DNA of 34,561 nt from the NCBI GenBank assembly GCA_017962495.1, contig JAGCVH010000070.1, positions 1-34,561 on the forward strand, written 5' to 3'. Of this stretch, positions 1 to 7,691 are shown piece after piece (positions within the stretch are counted from its first letter, which is position 1; the number at the start of each line of letters is the position of its first letter). This DNA is from Bacteroidaceae bacterium. GTDB taxonomy: Bacteria > Bacteroidota > Bacteroidia > Bacteroidales > Bacteroidaceae. A program made the translations under genes and the position numbers. The notes under the pieces are model-generated. The model saw only the letters and a list, made by a program, of their open reading frames with translations, was not told the origin of the DNA and did no database searches.

Positions 1-3000
1 GCTGTGACATCGGCTATTGTGATACCGCCGTCACTATTAACATCACCAATGAGAGCAGCAGAGCTAACTTGCCAGTACATGAATCGTCCGTCTGTTCCGC
101 CCGAGGTTGCGCCCAGTTGCTTACGACCATCCACATTACTTCCGTCGGTGCTCCCACTTGCACCTAATCCACGTTGAGCATTAATCATGGTCTGGTTGAC
201 AGTACTCATGAAAGTAATTGTGCCATTGGGATTGGTTACTACCGTCCAGGCATTACCATTGCCTTCCGTGGTACCGAGCACCCAGTTGCTATTCCTATCG
301 GGGTAATAGAGCCCATTTCCGTTGGTATCGGTAATGAAATAACGACCTTCGACGGCATCGGCAACAAGGCGAACCCTGGCCTCATCGGCAGTGATGGTGA
401 TGATGTTCTCGGAACCTTGTGATAGGTTAAGATAGAGTTCGGTGCCCGAAAGAGTTACATAATAATCACGTCCTTCTATTGGAGCATTGCGTTGAGTACC
501 TTGCTGGTTGTTCACAGCATTGTGAAGGCTGTTAATGGCTTCCTCTATGGTTTCTTGTGTTGATGAGGTGTTGTCATAAATGGTTTGTGCAGCATCTATA
601 GCTGAGGCCAAAGCTTCATGATTTGCAGGAGCATACAGGAATGCCTCTGTACCTGTCATCCCTGCGTAATAGTCATAAACACCTTGAGCTTCAGTAATAG
701 CAGCGAGGAGATCTTGCCTTGCATGTTCCAGAATTTCAGCGGCAGTATTGCCCAAATAGGTTAGATGGAAATCACGGAAACTTGTCCAGTTAAAGTTGGC
801 TCCTTGTAGTTCTATACCAAAGTCAATGATGCCGTTGTCGGTCACTTCCACGTCGATATAATAGTTGTCATATACGCCATACATACCATTGAAGGTGAAG
901 CGTCCACCGCTGGTAGCATTAGTAGTTTTATCGTTAACAAAGAGTGTCATGCCTTCGGGATAGACCCCTGCCCCTTCGGCGTATGCACGGATGTTGCCAC
1001 TGATTCGATAGGTTCCAGCATGCAGACCCGTGATGGATTCGTGTGCAATAGTGGCATCGGAGAGGGTGATATTGCCATCATCGCCTTTCCAAACCCAATA
1101 TTCCAGGAAGGGAGTGAGCATACCTGTGCCGTCGCTTTGACCTTCGCTACTCCACGTGTTGACGTGGAAGTCGCCGTTTGTTCCGTTTTGGGTGATACTC
1201 CATCCATCGACAACATTACCTGCAGCACCGCTGACCACATAGGTCATATCGCATCCAGGTGTAGTCTGAGCCTTTACTGCGGCAATATAAGCCTGTTCGA
1301 AAGCGGTAGTTTCCGCTATTCCATCGGTAATAGTTCCTTCGTCGTAAGCCAAAGAAACAGGGGCTATTTGTGTCTGATATGCGGACTGTCCGTCATTGTC
1401 GAGTGTCGAGACACGACTATTATAGGTTTCCATTAGGTTTGCAATACCACTATATATTGCGATACTTGCTTTAGCATTATCAATCGCAGTGCTGAGTGCG
1501 GCTATTTGTGCTTGGGTAGCATTATCCAAGTCCACACTAACATCAGCAATTGCAGCATTGAGGGCGGCTTCCACTTCGGCATTCATCTTGCCCTCGGGCA
1601 CTTGATCAAGTAGCACAATGGCAGGATTAAGCGTGCCGCCATACTCAGACAGGATAATGTCGTCGATGGCAGCATGAGCATAGCCACGTCCCAGTGTAAA
1701 TGATATGGATTTTACGGTCGAGAATGTCGAGGTCAGTGTGGTGGAATTGATGACATAATTCCCATCCCGAGTGACGGCCAGTTTTATACCAGAAGCATTA
1801 CCTGTGATGATAAAATGATGAAAAACTGTAGGATAAACGGATTCGTTAATAGTGACATTCTTGGTGTAGGCATCAATATTGATAGTACCAAGGGCGTTAC
1901 CATCGGCATCTGCTACAGTGGCCGTATTAGCCCATGCCGCCCACGATACAGTATACAAAGTTCCATTGGCCCCCGCAACGTTTACCGTGCTTGTATTTGT
2001 ATTGCTGGACGTTGCAGCAAAATCGAACTCAAGGCGATAGTTTTCTGCCGAAGTGAAGGCTGTCTCGTTGGCAAAGGAAATGTTGGCATTACGATTTCCA
2101 CTCTCTCCTCCAATAAACAAATGGAAGAAGTGGGTGCCATCGGAGGCCTCCACTTGTTTCTTGGTAGGTACATTACCTGTAAACCCATAGTCGTTGCTGC
2201 TCTCCTCTTCGAAGTCCAAACGATAGTTCTCTGTCCAAGTTCCATCGGTTCCGAGGATAGAAAGGCGGACGACGCTATTTGCTTCGCCTGCAGGCGAAAC
2301 GCCACCTGTGGTTGTGATGGTAACTATGTACTCGCCCTTTATTGCAGGTGTTCCACTAAGCGTATAAATATAAGTAACGGGGTCAAGTGTGAGTGTGAGA
2401 CCATGGTCTGTCGCGGGAGAACCATCTATCAAAACGCTGCTAATCTCTGCACCTGTGGCTCCGACGATATGTCCTTGCACACTCTTGATAGCCGTACCCA
2501 AGTAGTGGGTTTGCGTCTTTCGGCTTTCGTCGGTCACATCGTCGATGCGTGTAACGATGGCATCGGGCAGATAATAGCCGAGGTGAGGTGGTTGGTTGTA
2601 TGCATCGTTCTGCCATGCGATACTTAAGCGATAGGTGTGGTCATACATCAAACAAGGCATGCGATAGGGCGTGTAGTCGCTGGTGGAGAAGATGTTGATG
2701 GTGCAAGAGTCGGCGGTATCCCAAAAGATGAGTTCCTCACGCCAGTCTCCGAAGATGTCGGCCTGAATGCAAGGAGTACTTTTCGTATAGTTGCAACTAT
2801 GGCTATTGCCGAGGCTGTAGAGATTGTCGTGGTCCCCGTTGAGCAAGATGCGTCCCTTGCCGCCAGCGTAGTATTTCTCGAGGATTGGCGACATTACACT
2901 GGCATTGGAGAGATGTTCGCGCTGGAGGTCACCGTCCCAGTAGATGGGGAAGTTGGCAGCACTGAGTGTAGCTTCGCTAATGGCCGTTCCTGTGATGTCA

Positions 3001-4565
3001 TAAACAATATAACCATCAGCCGAAGTACAGAACTCGGAACCGCGATGGTCGGCATCGAAGTCAGCCATCATGCCGCGTCCGGTATCGCCTCCTGCGGTCT
3101 TCCGAAGCAGGATCTCACCTGTTCGCGCATCATGCATATCACAACCATAATTGGCTGTGCTTTCCTCGTGTACAGAAAATACTTCTAAGCCAGGTCGGTC
3201 TGGGTCGTGGTCACTTACGTGCATAGCATCGCCGTGACCAAAGCCTGTGGTGTACATCAGTCGACCATCATCATCGAAGGCACACTGTGAGTAAAGGACT
3301 TCGTCTTTACCATCATTGTCCACGTCGGCAACACTTACTTGGTGGTTTCCTTGCCCGTATGCGGTGGCAGTGCCTCCTGTTCCCGTAGCAGTCAGACCAT
3401 TGTAGTTGGTCTTTGTGCCATTGGCGTTAGTTACGGAGTAGGATGTTCGGGATGTGCTGGCATGTAGCCAACGGGTAGAAAGTTGTGAACCATTGAAGTC
3501 AACAGCCCAGATATATACGCTGGTATAACATCCACGAGTGAAGACCGCACTGGGGTTTTGGTTAGCTCCAGCCAAATAGGCCACGGTGGCAAAGAAGCGA
3601 CTGCCACGATTCCCATTTGAGTCTCCCCAAATGGAAGAACTATAGCTGTTATTCACGCCCCCTACTCCACCTGCGCGATTAGGATTGTACCAAGTCGTGT
3701 GGATGGCGGCTCCAGTCAGTCCGTTAAATACGGTCAGCAGTTCTGGACCATTGGCAATGAACCCGCCAGAATTGGCATAGAGAGTCGTGTTACTGATGCC
3801 TCGTATGGTGGCATCGGTAGCAGCTTGGCTGACGTAATTTCCCCTTCCGTCAGTTGTACCTGCAGCCGTTTGGCATATAACTTCTGCCTTACCATCACCG
3901 TCAAAGTCATACACCAGCACCTCTGTATAGTGGCTTCCCGAGCGCACATTAGGTCCAAGGTTGATGTCCCATAGGTGTTTGCCCTCCTCATCGCCCATGA
4001 TTTCATAGCAACTCAAGAAGGTGAGACCGGTATATCCCTCTTGTGCTTGGTCGTGAGCATTCGTGGCTTCCCATTTCATGATGAGTTCATAGTCGCCGTC
4101 CCCGTCAACATCGCCCACCATACAATCGTTGGGTTGAAGTCGAGCAGTTACTTTTGACGTGCTGGCATCGCCATCGTTGGGACGTTGCAAGGTTATGCCT
4201 TTGAATACGCCGTTCCACGGTGTAATGGCATCGGTTGTTTCCTTTACTGCGCCTCTTTGTTTTACTACGATTTGATATTGTGAGCTAGCTTTTCCGCTCC
4301 AATCGTAGAAGCTTGTGACAGTATTAAGGTTCTGTGCAATGGGAGTTCCATCGCGCAGGACATCAAAAGTGGTGTAGTCGTCGTCTGTATCCATCATACG
4401 CCAGCTGACGAGGCATCCCGTCGTGAACATATTTCGATTGGGAACAGCGATAACACTGCGATTCAGTTTCTCAGTTGGCCATGTGATGTCGTTTGCTATA
4501 ACGATTGTTGCAAAAAGAAGTGTAAAGGCCGTTACGAAAGACCTTAGGTTGATGGCTTTTTTCAT
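1..4565 (-). CDS. Secreted rhamnogalacturonan lyase, PL11-like, multidomain, C-terminus cut by window edge
   Basis: The reading frame is open from ATG at 4565 to the window edge (over 1,520 codons), checked at several internal points. The N-terminus is a signal peptide (MKKAINLRSFVTAFTLLFAT...). Residues about 25-665 match the PL11 fold: an N-terminal beta domain, then a propeller with calcium-type loops (VGDVDGDGDYELIMKW near 150, YDFDGDGKAEV near 219, DVDNDGKDEV near 412), ending near QPPHLGYYLP. PL11 enzymes cleave the rhamnose-galacturonic acid backbone of pectic rhamnogalacturonan I by beta-elimination. After it come a beta domain near 780, helical FIVAR-like segments near 985-1095 and 1270-1345, a beta-sandwich between them, a ricin-like beta-rich segment near 1350-1505, and a dockerin-like repeat GDVNSDGGITIADVT at the cut end. 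The PL11 call is strong; the accessory domain names are inference. It lies 36 bp after lgt on the same strand. Confidence 0.85.
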   Translation of the reverse strand, partial: MKKAINLRSFVTAFTLLFATIVIANDITWPTEKLNRSVIAVPNRNMFTTGCLVSWRMMDTDDDYTTFDVLRDGTPIAQNLNTVTSFYDWSGKASSQYQIVVKQRGAVKETTDAITPWNGVFKGITLQRPNDGDASTSKVTARLQPNDCMVGDVDGDGDYELIMKWEATNAHDQAQEGYTGLTFLSCYEIMGDEEGKHLWDINLGPNVRSGSHYTEVLVYDFDGDGKAEVICQTAAGTTDGRGNYVSQAATDATIRGISNTTLYANSGGFIANGPELLTVFNGLTGAAIHTTWYNPNRAGGVGGVNNSYSSSIWGDSNGNRGSRFFATVAYLAGANQNPSAVFTRGCYTSVYIWAVDFNGSQLSTRWLHASTSRTSYSVTNANGTKTNYNGLTATGTGGTATAYGQGNHQVSVADVDNDGKDEVLYSQCAFDDDGRLMYTTGFGHGDAMHVSDHDPDRPGLEVFSVHEESTANYGCDMHDARTGEILLRKTAGGDTGRGMMADFDADHRGSEFCTSADGYIVYDITGTAISEATLSAANFPIYWDGDLQREHLSNASVMSPILEKYYAGGKGRILLNGDHDNLYSLGNSHSCNYTKSTPCIQADIFGDWREELIFWDTADSCTINIFSTSDYTPYRMPCLMYDHTYRLSIAWQNDAYNQPPHLGYYLPDAIVTRIDDVTDESRKTQTHYLGTAIKSVQGHIVGATGAEISSVLIDGSPATDHGLTLTLDPVTYIYTLSGTPAIKGEYIVTITTTGGVSPAGEANSVVRLSILGTDGTWTENYRLDFEEESSNDYGFTGNVPTKKQVEASDGTHFFHLFIGGESGNRNANISFANETAFTSAENYRLEFDFAATSSNTNTSTVNVAGANGTLYTVSWAAWANTATVADADGNALGTINIDAYTKNVTINESVYPTVFHHFIITGNASGIKLAVTRDGNYVINSTTLTSTFSTVKSISFTLGRGYAHAAIDDIILSEYGGTLNPAIVLLDQVPEGKMNAEVEAALNAAIADVSVDLDNATQAQIAALSTAIDNAKASIAIYSGIANLMETYNSRVSTLDNDGQSAYQTQIAPVSLAYDEGTITDGIAETTAFEQAYIAAVKAQTTPGCDMTYVVSGAAGNVVDGWSITQNGTNGDFHVNTWSSEGQSDGTGMLTPFLEYWVWKGDDGNITLSDATIAHESITGLHAGTYRISGNIRAYAEGAGVYPEGMTLFVNDKTTNATSGGRFTFNGMYGVYDNYYIDVEVTDNGIIDFGIELQGANFNWTSFRDFHLTYLGNTAAEILEHARQDLLAAITEAQGVYDYYAGMTGTEAFLYAPANHEALASAIDAAQTIYDNTSSTQETIEEAINSLHNAVNNQQGTQRNAPIEGRDYYVTLSGTELYLNLSQGSENIITITADEARVRLVADAVEGRYFITDTNGNGLYYPDRNSNWVLGTTEGNGNAWTVVTNPNGTITFMSTVNQTMINAQRGLGASGSTDGSNVDGRKQLGATSGGTDGRFMYWQVSSAALIGDVNSDGGITIADVT

Positions 4566-4601
4566 GAAAATGGTGTAAGTATTGTATTCGATTATATGGG
4601 A

Positions 4602-5522
4602 TTATTGCGTTTTTTCCACCCCCCTACTCCGCCACATGCACCAAAGACCAAGGAGGACGAAGGGAACACTAAGGAGCTGACCCATGTTGAAGAGCATTCC
4701 ATTCTCAAAGTCGACTTGGTTTTCCTTTGTGTATTCGATAAATATGCGGGCAGTGAAAATAAGAAAGAGGCAAAGGCCAAAGAAGAAGCCTGTACCTACC
4801 TTCTGAGGCTGACGGCGATAGAACCACCAATGGATGAGGAAGAATATGGCATAGCATATAGCCTCGTACAATTGTCCGGGGTGCCTCGGGATTAGGTCCA
4901 CTCGCTCGAAGATGAAAGCCCAAGGCACATCGGATGGGCGTCCGATTATTTCCGAATTCATGAGGTTACCCATGCGGATAGCGCAAGCGCAGATGGGAGT
5001 AACAATGGCAATGTTGTCGAGCACCATCAACAACTTGAGACCGGTCTTGCGAACAAAGAGCCATAGAGCAATCATCAGGCCAAGCGTGCCTCCGTGGCTC
5101 GCCAATCCTTCATAGCCTGTATAGTGCCACGAACCCGTAGCGTCTTGCTTCATCGGGAGTACGATTTCCAGCGGATGGCTAAGGAAATAGTTGGGCTCGT
5201 AAAAGAGGCAGTGACCCAATCGTGCTCCGATGAGTATGCCAAAGAAGCAATAGAAGACCAGCGGGTCGAACTTCTCTTCAGGAATGCGTTGCTCGCGATA
5301 GAGTCGATGCTCGAGTAAATAGACCGAAAACAATCCTATTGCCCAGCACAACGAATACCAGCGTATGCCAAAAGAACCAATGTGGAACAGAAAGATGTCG
5401 GGGTTCCAGTTTATGAAGAGACTCACCCCAACGCTCCCTGCTGGGGAGGGAGTGGTTGCTTGTGCCAATAGCGTAATGCAGAAGACACATGATGCTATCA
5501 GTAAGAAAATCCTTTTATTCAT
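4602..5522 (-). CDS. lgt: Prolipoprotein diacylglyceryl transferase (start uncertain: 5522 or GTG at 5426)
   Basis: Lgt moves diacylglycerol from phosphatidylglycerol onto the lipobox cysteine of prolipoproteins in the inner membrane. The sequence shows the N-terminal family motif [25 protein letters not shown], the Lgt signature [20 protein letters not shown], and several hydrophobic helices. ATG at 5522 gives 306 residues. Its first 35 or so do not belong to the family: a signal-peptide-like stretch ([20 protein letters not shown]) followed by [13 protein letters not shown], which is the translation of a REP-like palindrome at 5420-5453. A GTG at 5426 gives 274 residues, the normal Lgt length, starting just before [15 protein letters not shown] favour the GTG start, but the longer frame is intact and could be used. 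It sits 52 bp downstream of ychF. Confidence 0.93.
   Translation of the reverse strand: MNKRIFLLIASCVFCITLLAQATTPSPAGSVGVSLFINWNPDIFLFHIGSFGIRWYSLCWAIGLFSVYLLEHRLYREQRIPEEKFDPLVFYCFFGILIGARLGHCLFYEPNYFLSHPLEIVLPMKQDATGSWHYTGYEGLASHGGTLGLMIALWLFVRKTGLKLLMVLDNIAIVTPICACAIRMGNLMNSEIIGRPSDVPWAFIFERVDLIPRHPGQLYEAICYAIFFLIHWWFYRRQPQKVGTGFFFGLCLFLIFTARIFIEYTKENQVDFENGMLFNMGQLLSVPFVLLGLWCMWRSRGVEKTQ
5420..5453 (+). repeat. REP-like palindromic element, copy 1, inside the 5' end of the long lgt frame
   Basis: On the plus strand it begins GACTCACCCCAACGCTCCC, passes TGCTG, and ends GGGGAGGGAGT. CTCCC and GGGAG can pair around the TGCTG loop. It matches copy 2 (5541-5575) when that is read on the minus strand: same GAC start, same CTCCCT core, and the same GGGAGGGAGT end. 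The two copies are in opposite orientation about 88 bp apart. It is translated in the long lgt frame and contains the alternative GTG start. Confidence 0.8.
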
Positions 5523-5540
5523 AGTTTCAAAGATGTATCT

Positions 5541-5575
5541 ACTCCCTCCCTAAAAGGGAGGGCGGAGGGAGGGTC
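5541..5575 (-). repeat. REP-like palindromic element, copy 2, between ychF and lgt
   Basis: On the plus strand it holds CCCTCCC-TAAAA-GGGAGGG, a perfect 7-bp stem, followed by a CGGAGGGAGGGTC tail. Read on the minus strand it aligns end to end with copy 1. Its edge touches the last base of the ychF stop codon. It could act as a terminator-like or mRNA-stabilising hairpin after ychF, but it has no T-tract. Confidence 0.8.
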
Positions 5576-6678
5576 TATACATTGAAGCGGAAGTGCATGA
5601 TGTCGCCGTCCTGCACTTCATAGTCCTTGCCTTCAACACCCATTTTTCCAGCTTCGCGAACTGCGGCTTCACTACCATATTTAATATAATCGTCGTACTT
5701 GATGACCTCGGCACGAATGAATCCCTTTTCAAAGTCGGTGTGGATGACGCCTGCGCACTGAGGAGCCTTCCACCCGCGACGGAAGGTCCATGCCTTTACT
5801 TCCATTTCGCCGGCAGTGATGAATGTCTGCAGGTTCAGTAAGGAATAAATGGCCTTGATGAGACGGTTGCAACCGCTTTCCGACAGGCCCATGTCTTCGA
5901 GGAACATTTGTTTCTCTTCGTAGGTTTCCAGTTCTGCGATGTCGGCTTCCGTTTGTGCCGAGATGATGAGCATTTGTGCATCCTCGTCTTTGATAGCCTC
6001 TGCCACAGCTCGGGTGTATTCGTTACCGTCCTTCGCGCTTTGGTCATCGACATTGCAGACATAGAGCACGGGCTTTGTCGTTAGAAGGAAAAGGTTCTTG
6101 GCCGCCGTTTGCTCGTCTTCCGTCTCAAACGAAACGGTGCGTGCGCTTTTACCTTGCAAGAGGGCAGCCTTATAGGCTTCCAGCACACCAAGTTCTATCT
6201 TTGCCTGCTTGTCGCCGCCCACACGAGCCTGCTTCTCCACCTTCTGCATGCGACTCTCTACTGTCTCCAGGTCTTTCAACTGCAGTTCCATGTCGATGAT
6301 TTCCTTGTCGCGAACAGGGTCAACCGAACCATCGACATGCACAATGTTCGCATTGTCGAAGCAACGCAGGACGTGGATGATGGCATCGCACTCACGGATG
6401 TTGGCCAGGAACTGGTTGCCCAGTCCCTCGCCCTTGCTTGCACCTTTCACAAGTCCGGCAATGTCCACGATGTCGCATACAGCCGGTACGATGCGACCGG
6501 GATGAACAAGTTCGGCCAACTTGGTAAGACGTTCGTCCGGAACGGATATCTGCCCCATCTGGGCGTCGATGGTACAAAAAGGGAAATTGGCTGCCTGTGC
6601 CTTCGCACTCGACAGGCAGTTAAAAAGGGTAGACTTGCCTACGTTGGGCAGTCCTACAATACCTGCTTTCAGAGACAT
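5575..6678 (-). CDS. ychF: Redox-regulated ATPase YchF (Obg-related, OLA1 family)
   Basis: YchF/OLA1 proteins are translation-associated P-loop NTPases that prefer ATP. The protein has 367 residues, the usual length. The P-loop is GLPNVGKST at residues 9-17; the switch region is DIAGLVKGASKGEGLGNQFL near 70-90. The base-specificity motif is CNVDD, replacing the NKxD of true GTPases as expected in this family. The C-terminal TGS domain ends VQDGDIMHFRFNV, which is typical. The start at 6678 gives the canonical N-terminus MSLKAGIVGLPNVGKST. A -7 promoter element lies 42 bp upstream, overlapped by a perfect inverted repeat. Confidence 0.97.
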   Translation of the reverse strand: MSLKAGIVGLPNVGKSTLFNCLSSAKAQAANFPFCTIDAQMGQISVPDERLTKLAELVHPGRIVPAVCDIVDIAGLVKGASKGEGLGNQFLANIRECDAIIHVLRCFDNANIVHVDGSVDPVRDKEIIDMELQLKDLETVESRMQKVEKQARVGGDKQAKIELGVLEAYKAALLQGKSARTVSFETEDEQTAAKNLFLLTTKPVLYVCNVDDQSAKDGNEYTRAVAEAIKDEDAQMLIISAQTEADIAELETYEEKQMFLEDMGLSESGCNRLIKAIYSLLNLQTFITAGEMEVKAWTFRRGWKAPQCAGVIHTDFEKGFIRAEVIKYDDYIKYGSEAAVREAGKMGVEGKDYEVQDGDIMHFRFNV

Positions 6679-6719
6679 ATTGGTAGGTTTACGATTCTCG
6701 ATTTATAACTTAGCGCGTG

Positions 6720-6727
6720 CAAAGATA
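6720..6727 (-). promoter_or_regulatory. Bacteroidetes -7 promoter element for ychF
   Basis: On the minus strand this reads TATCTTTG, an exact match to TAnnTTTG, 42 bp before the ychF start. No TTTG is visible at the -33 position. Confidence 0.6.
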
Positions 6728-6744
6728 CAAAAAAAGTTTGTATC
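6724..6744. repeat. Perfect 8-bp inverted repeat overlapping the ychF promoter
   Basis: GATACAAA and TTTGTATC flank a 5-bp spacer (AAAAG). The left arm shares four bases with the -7 element, which is where an operator would block transcription. It could also be chance in an AT-rich segment. Confidence 0.5.
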
Positions 6745-6888
6745 ATGCACATGATTTCACCCGAACATGCACAAGTATCTGTCATTAATCCCCTTTGCCG
6801 CCCTGATAGCAAGCGTTGGATGAAGGTCGGGCTGTTAAAAGATCAGGAATGAGTGCTCTGTTCCGCTCACCTGCCTTTCTTGGTGGGC

Positions 6889-6980
6889 CTTCAATGGGCC
6901 GACGGTGGTGCCTTCAATATACTGACGGGAGCGCCGTCAAGCTGTTGACGGAAGTACCGTCAAAATGTTGACGGATTTTT
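6889..6980. repeat. Degenerate 23-bp tandem array, four clear units
   Basis: Units at 6889-6911, 6912-6934, 6935-6957 and 6958-6980 are each exactly 23 bp. The shared pattern is CKTCAA near the start and GACGG near position 13-17. The later units contain the palindromes CCGTCAA-GCTG-TTGACGG and CCGTCAA-AATG-TTGACGG. A weaker fifth unit may follow at 6981-7003. Confidence 0.75.
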
Positions 6981-7044
6981 GACGGTAATTTGCGGGAGCC
7001 TCCGTTCCCTTATCCTTTATCCCTAAAGCTTAGTCTTAGAAAGG

Positions 7045-7506
7045 TTATATGTTGATGCCATTGGTTTGCTTTACCTCACTCATGACAAAAGTGCTTTCAA
7101 GCGAAGCAAGGCTCTCAATGGTTCCCAACTTATTGAGCACAAACTGTTGGTATTCATGCATATCGGCGGCACGTATCTTCAGCAAGTAGTCGTAATTGCC
7201 CGATGTGTTGTAGCATTCGGTAACCTCGGGAATGTGTTGGATGCGACGCGTAAAGTCGTCGGCAATCTCACGGTTTATCTGTTTCAGTTTTACCTTACAG
7301 AAGACGAGCAATCCGCGATTTAGCTTGTCGGCATCAAGTATTGCTACATACTTCTTAATATAGCCTTGGCGTTCCAGTCGTTTCTGGCGTTCGAACACGG
7401 GAGTGGGTGTAAGATGAACTGCATCCGCAAGTTCCTTTGTTGTCAGCTTTGCGTTGCGTTGAAGTGTCCTAAGTATCTGTAAATCAGTCTTATCCAGTGC
7501 TTCCAT
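7045..7506 (-). CDS. Lrp/AsnC-family transcriptional regulator
   Basis: The 153-residue length is typical of the family. Residues 1-60 form the winged helix-turn-helix (MEALDKTDLQILRTLQRNAK, then TTKELADAVHLTPTPVFERQKRLERQGYIKKYVAILD). The rest is the RAM ligand-binding domain, with the family-typical YNTSGNYDYLLKI segment. These proteins sense amino acids and bind AT-rich dyads as dimers or octamers. The gene is divergent from metY across 185 bp; the two promoters face away from each other with a dyad between their -33 elements. Control of metY and cysK, and of itself, is the natural inference, but the effector cannot be read from sequence. Confidence 0.95.
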   Translation of the reverse strand: MEALDKTDLQILRTLQRNAKLTTKELADAVHLTPTPVFERQKRLERQGYIKKYVAILDADKLNRGLLVFCKVKLKQINREIADDFTRRIQHIPEVTECYNTSGNYDYLLKIRAADMHEYQQFVLNKLGTIESLASLESTFVMSEVKQTNGINI

Positions 7507-7571
7507 AGAATAATATTCTTTCGAAGGTTTATTTTCGAGGGTTTATTAGAAGGAATACAATGTTTTCGGCG

Positions 7572-7602
7572 CAAAGGTAGTTATATATTCCGAATATTCA
7601 AA
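7572..7602 (-). promoter_or_regulatory. Bacteroidetes promoter for the Lrp-type gene (-33/-7)
   Basis: On the minus strand, TTTG at 7599-7602 and TACCTTTG at 7572-7579 are separated by 19 bp, matching the -33 TTTG / -7 TAnnTTTG arrangement. The leader is 65 bp. Confidence 0.7.
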
Positions 7603-7614
7603 ATGTTTTGGAAT
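7596..7614. promoter_or_regulatory. Dyad between the divergent promoters, candidate Lrp operator
   Basis: The 19-bp sequence ATTCAAAATGTTTTGGAAT matches its own reverse complement at 14 of 19 positions and spans the -33 elements of both promoters. An 11-bp palindrome TATTCCGAATA (7586-7596) adjoins it. Operator function is inferred from position. Confidence 0.45.
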
Positions 7615-7639
7615 GTATTTCTAAATATGCGTAACTTTG
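7607..7639 (+). promoter_or_regulatory. Bacteroidetes promoter for metY (-33/-7)
   Basis: TTTG at 7607-7610, a 21-bp spacer, and TAACTTTG at 7632-7639. The metY start is 52 bp further on. Confidence 0.75.
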
Positions 7640-7691
7640 CAGCGTCAAACGAACAAAATAGTGTAATAATAAATCAAAAATTCTAAGAACT

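Larger units (their letters stand above)
6679..7044. other. Gene-free gap between ychF and the Lrp-type gene
   Basis: Both flanking genes are on the minus strand, so this is the leader of ychF and the downstream region of the regulator gene. It holds the ychF promoter, the inverted repeat at 6724-6744 and the 23-bp array at 6889-6980. I see no credible gene or tRNA in it. Confidence 0.6.

Noticed and set aside
1151-1168. CACGTG-containing dyad (TCCACGTGTTGACGTGGA) as a second parS
   Set aside because: Outside the central CACGTG it does not match parS, and it lies inside PL11 coding sequence.
1815-2627. Plus-strand open frames of 180-270 codons at 1.8-3.2 kb
   Set aside because: They lie antisense to the continuous PL11 frame and show no family motifs or signal sequences.
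7507-7691. SAM-type riboswitch upstream of metY
   Set aside because: The space after the promoter (52 bp) is too short and AT-rich for a riboswitch aptamer, and no pairing helices were seen.
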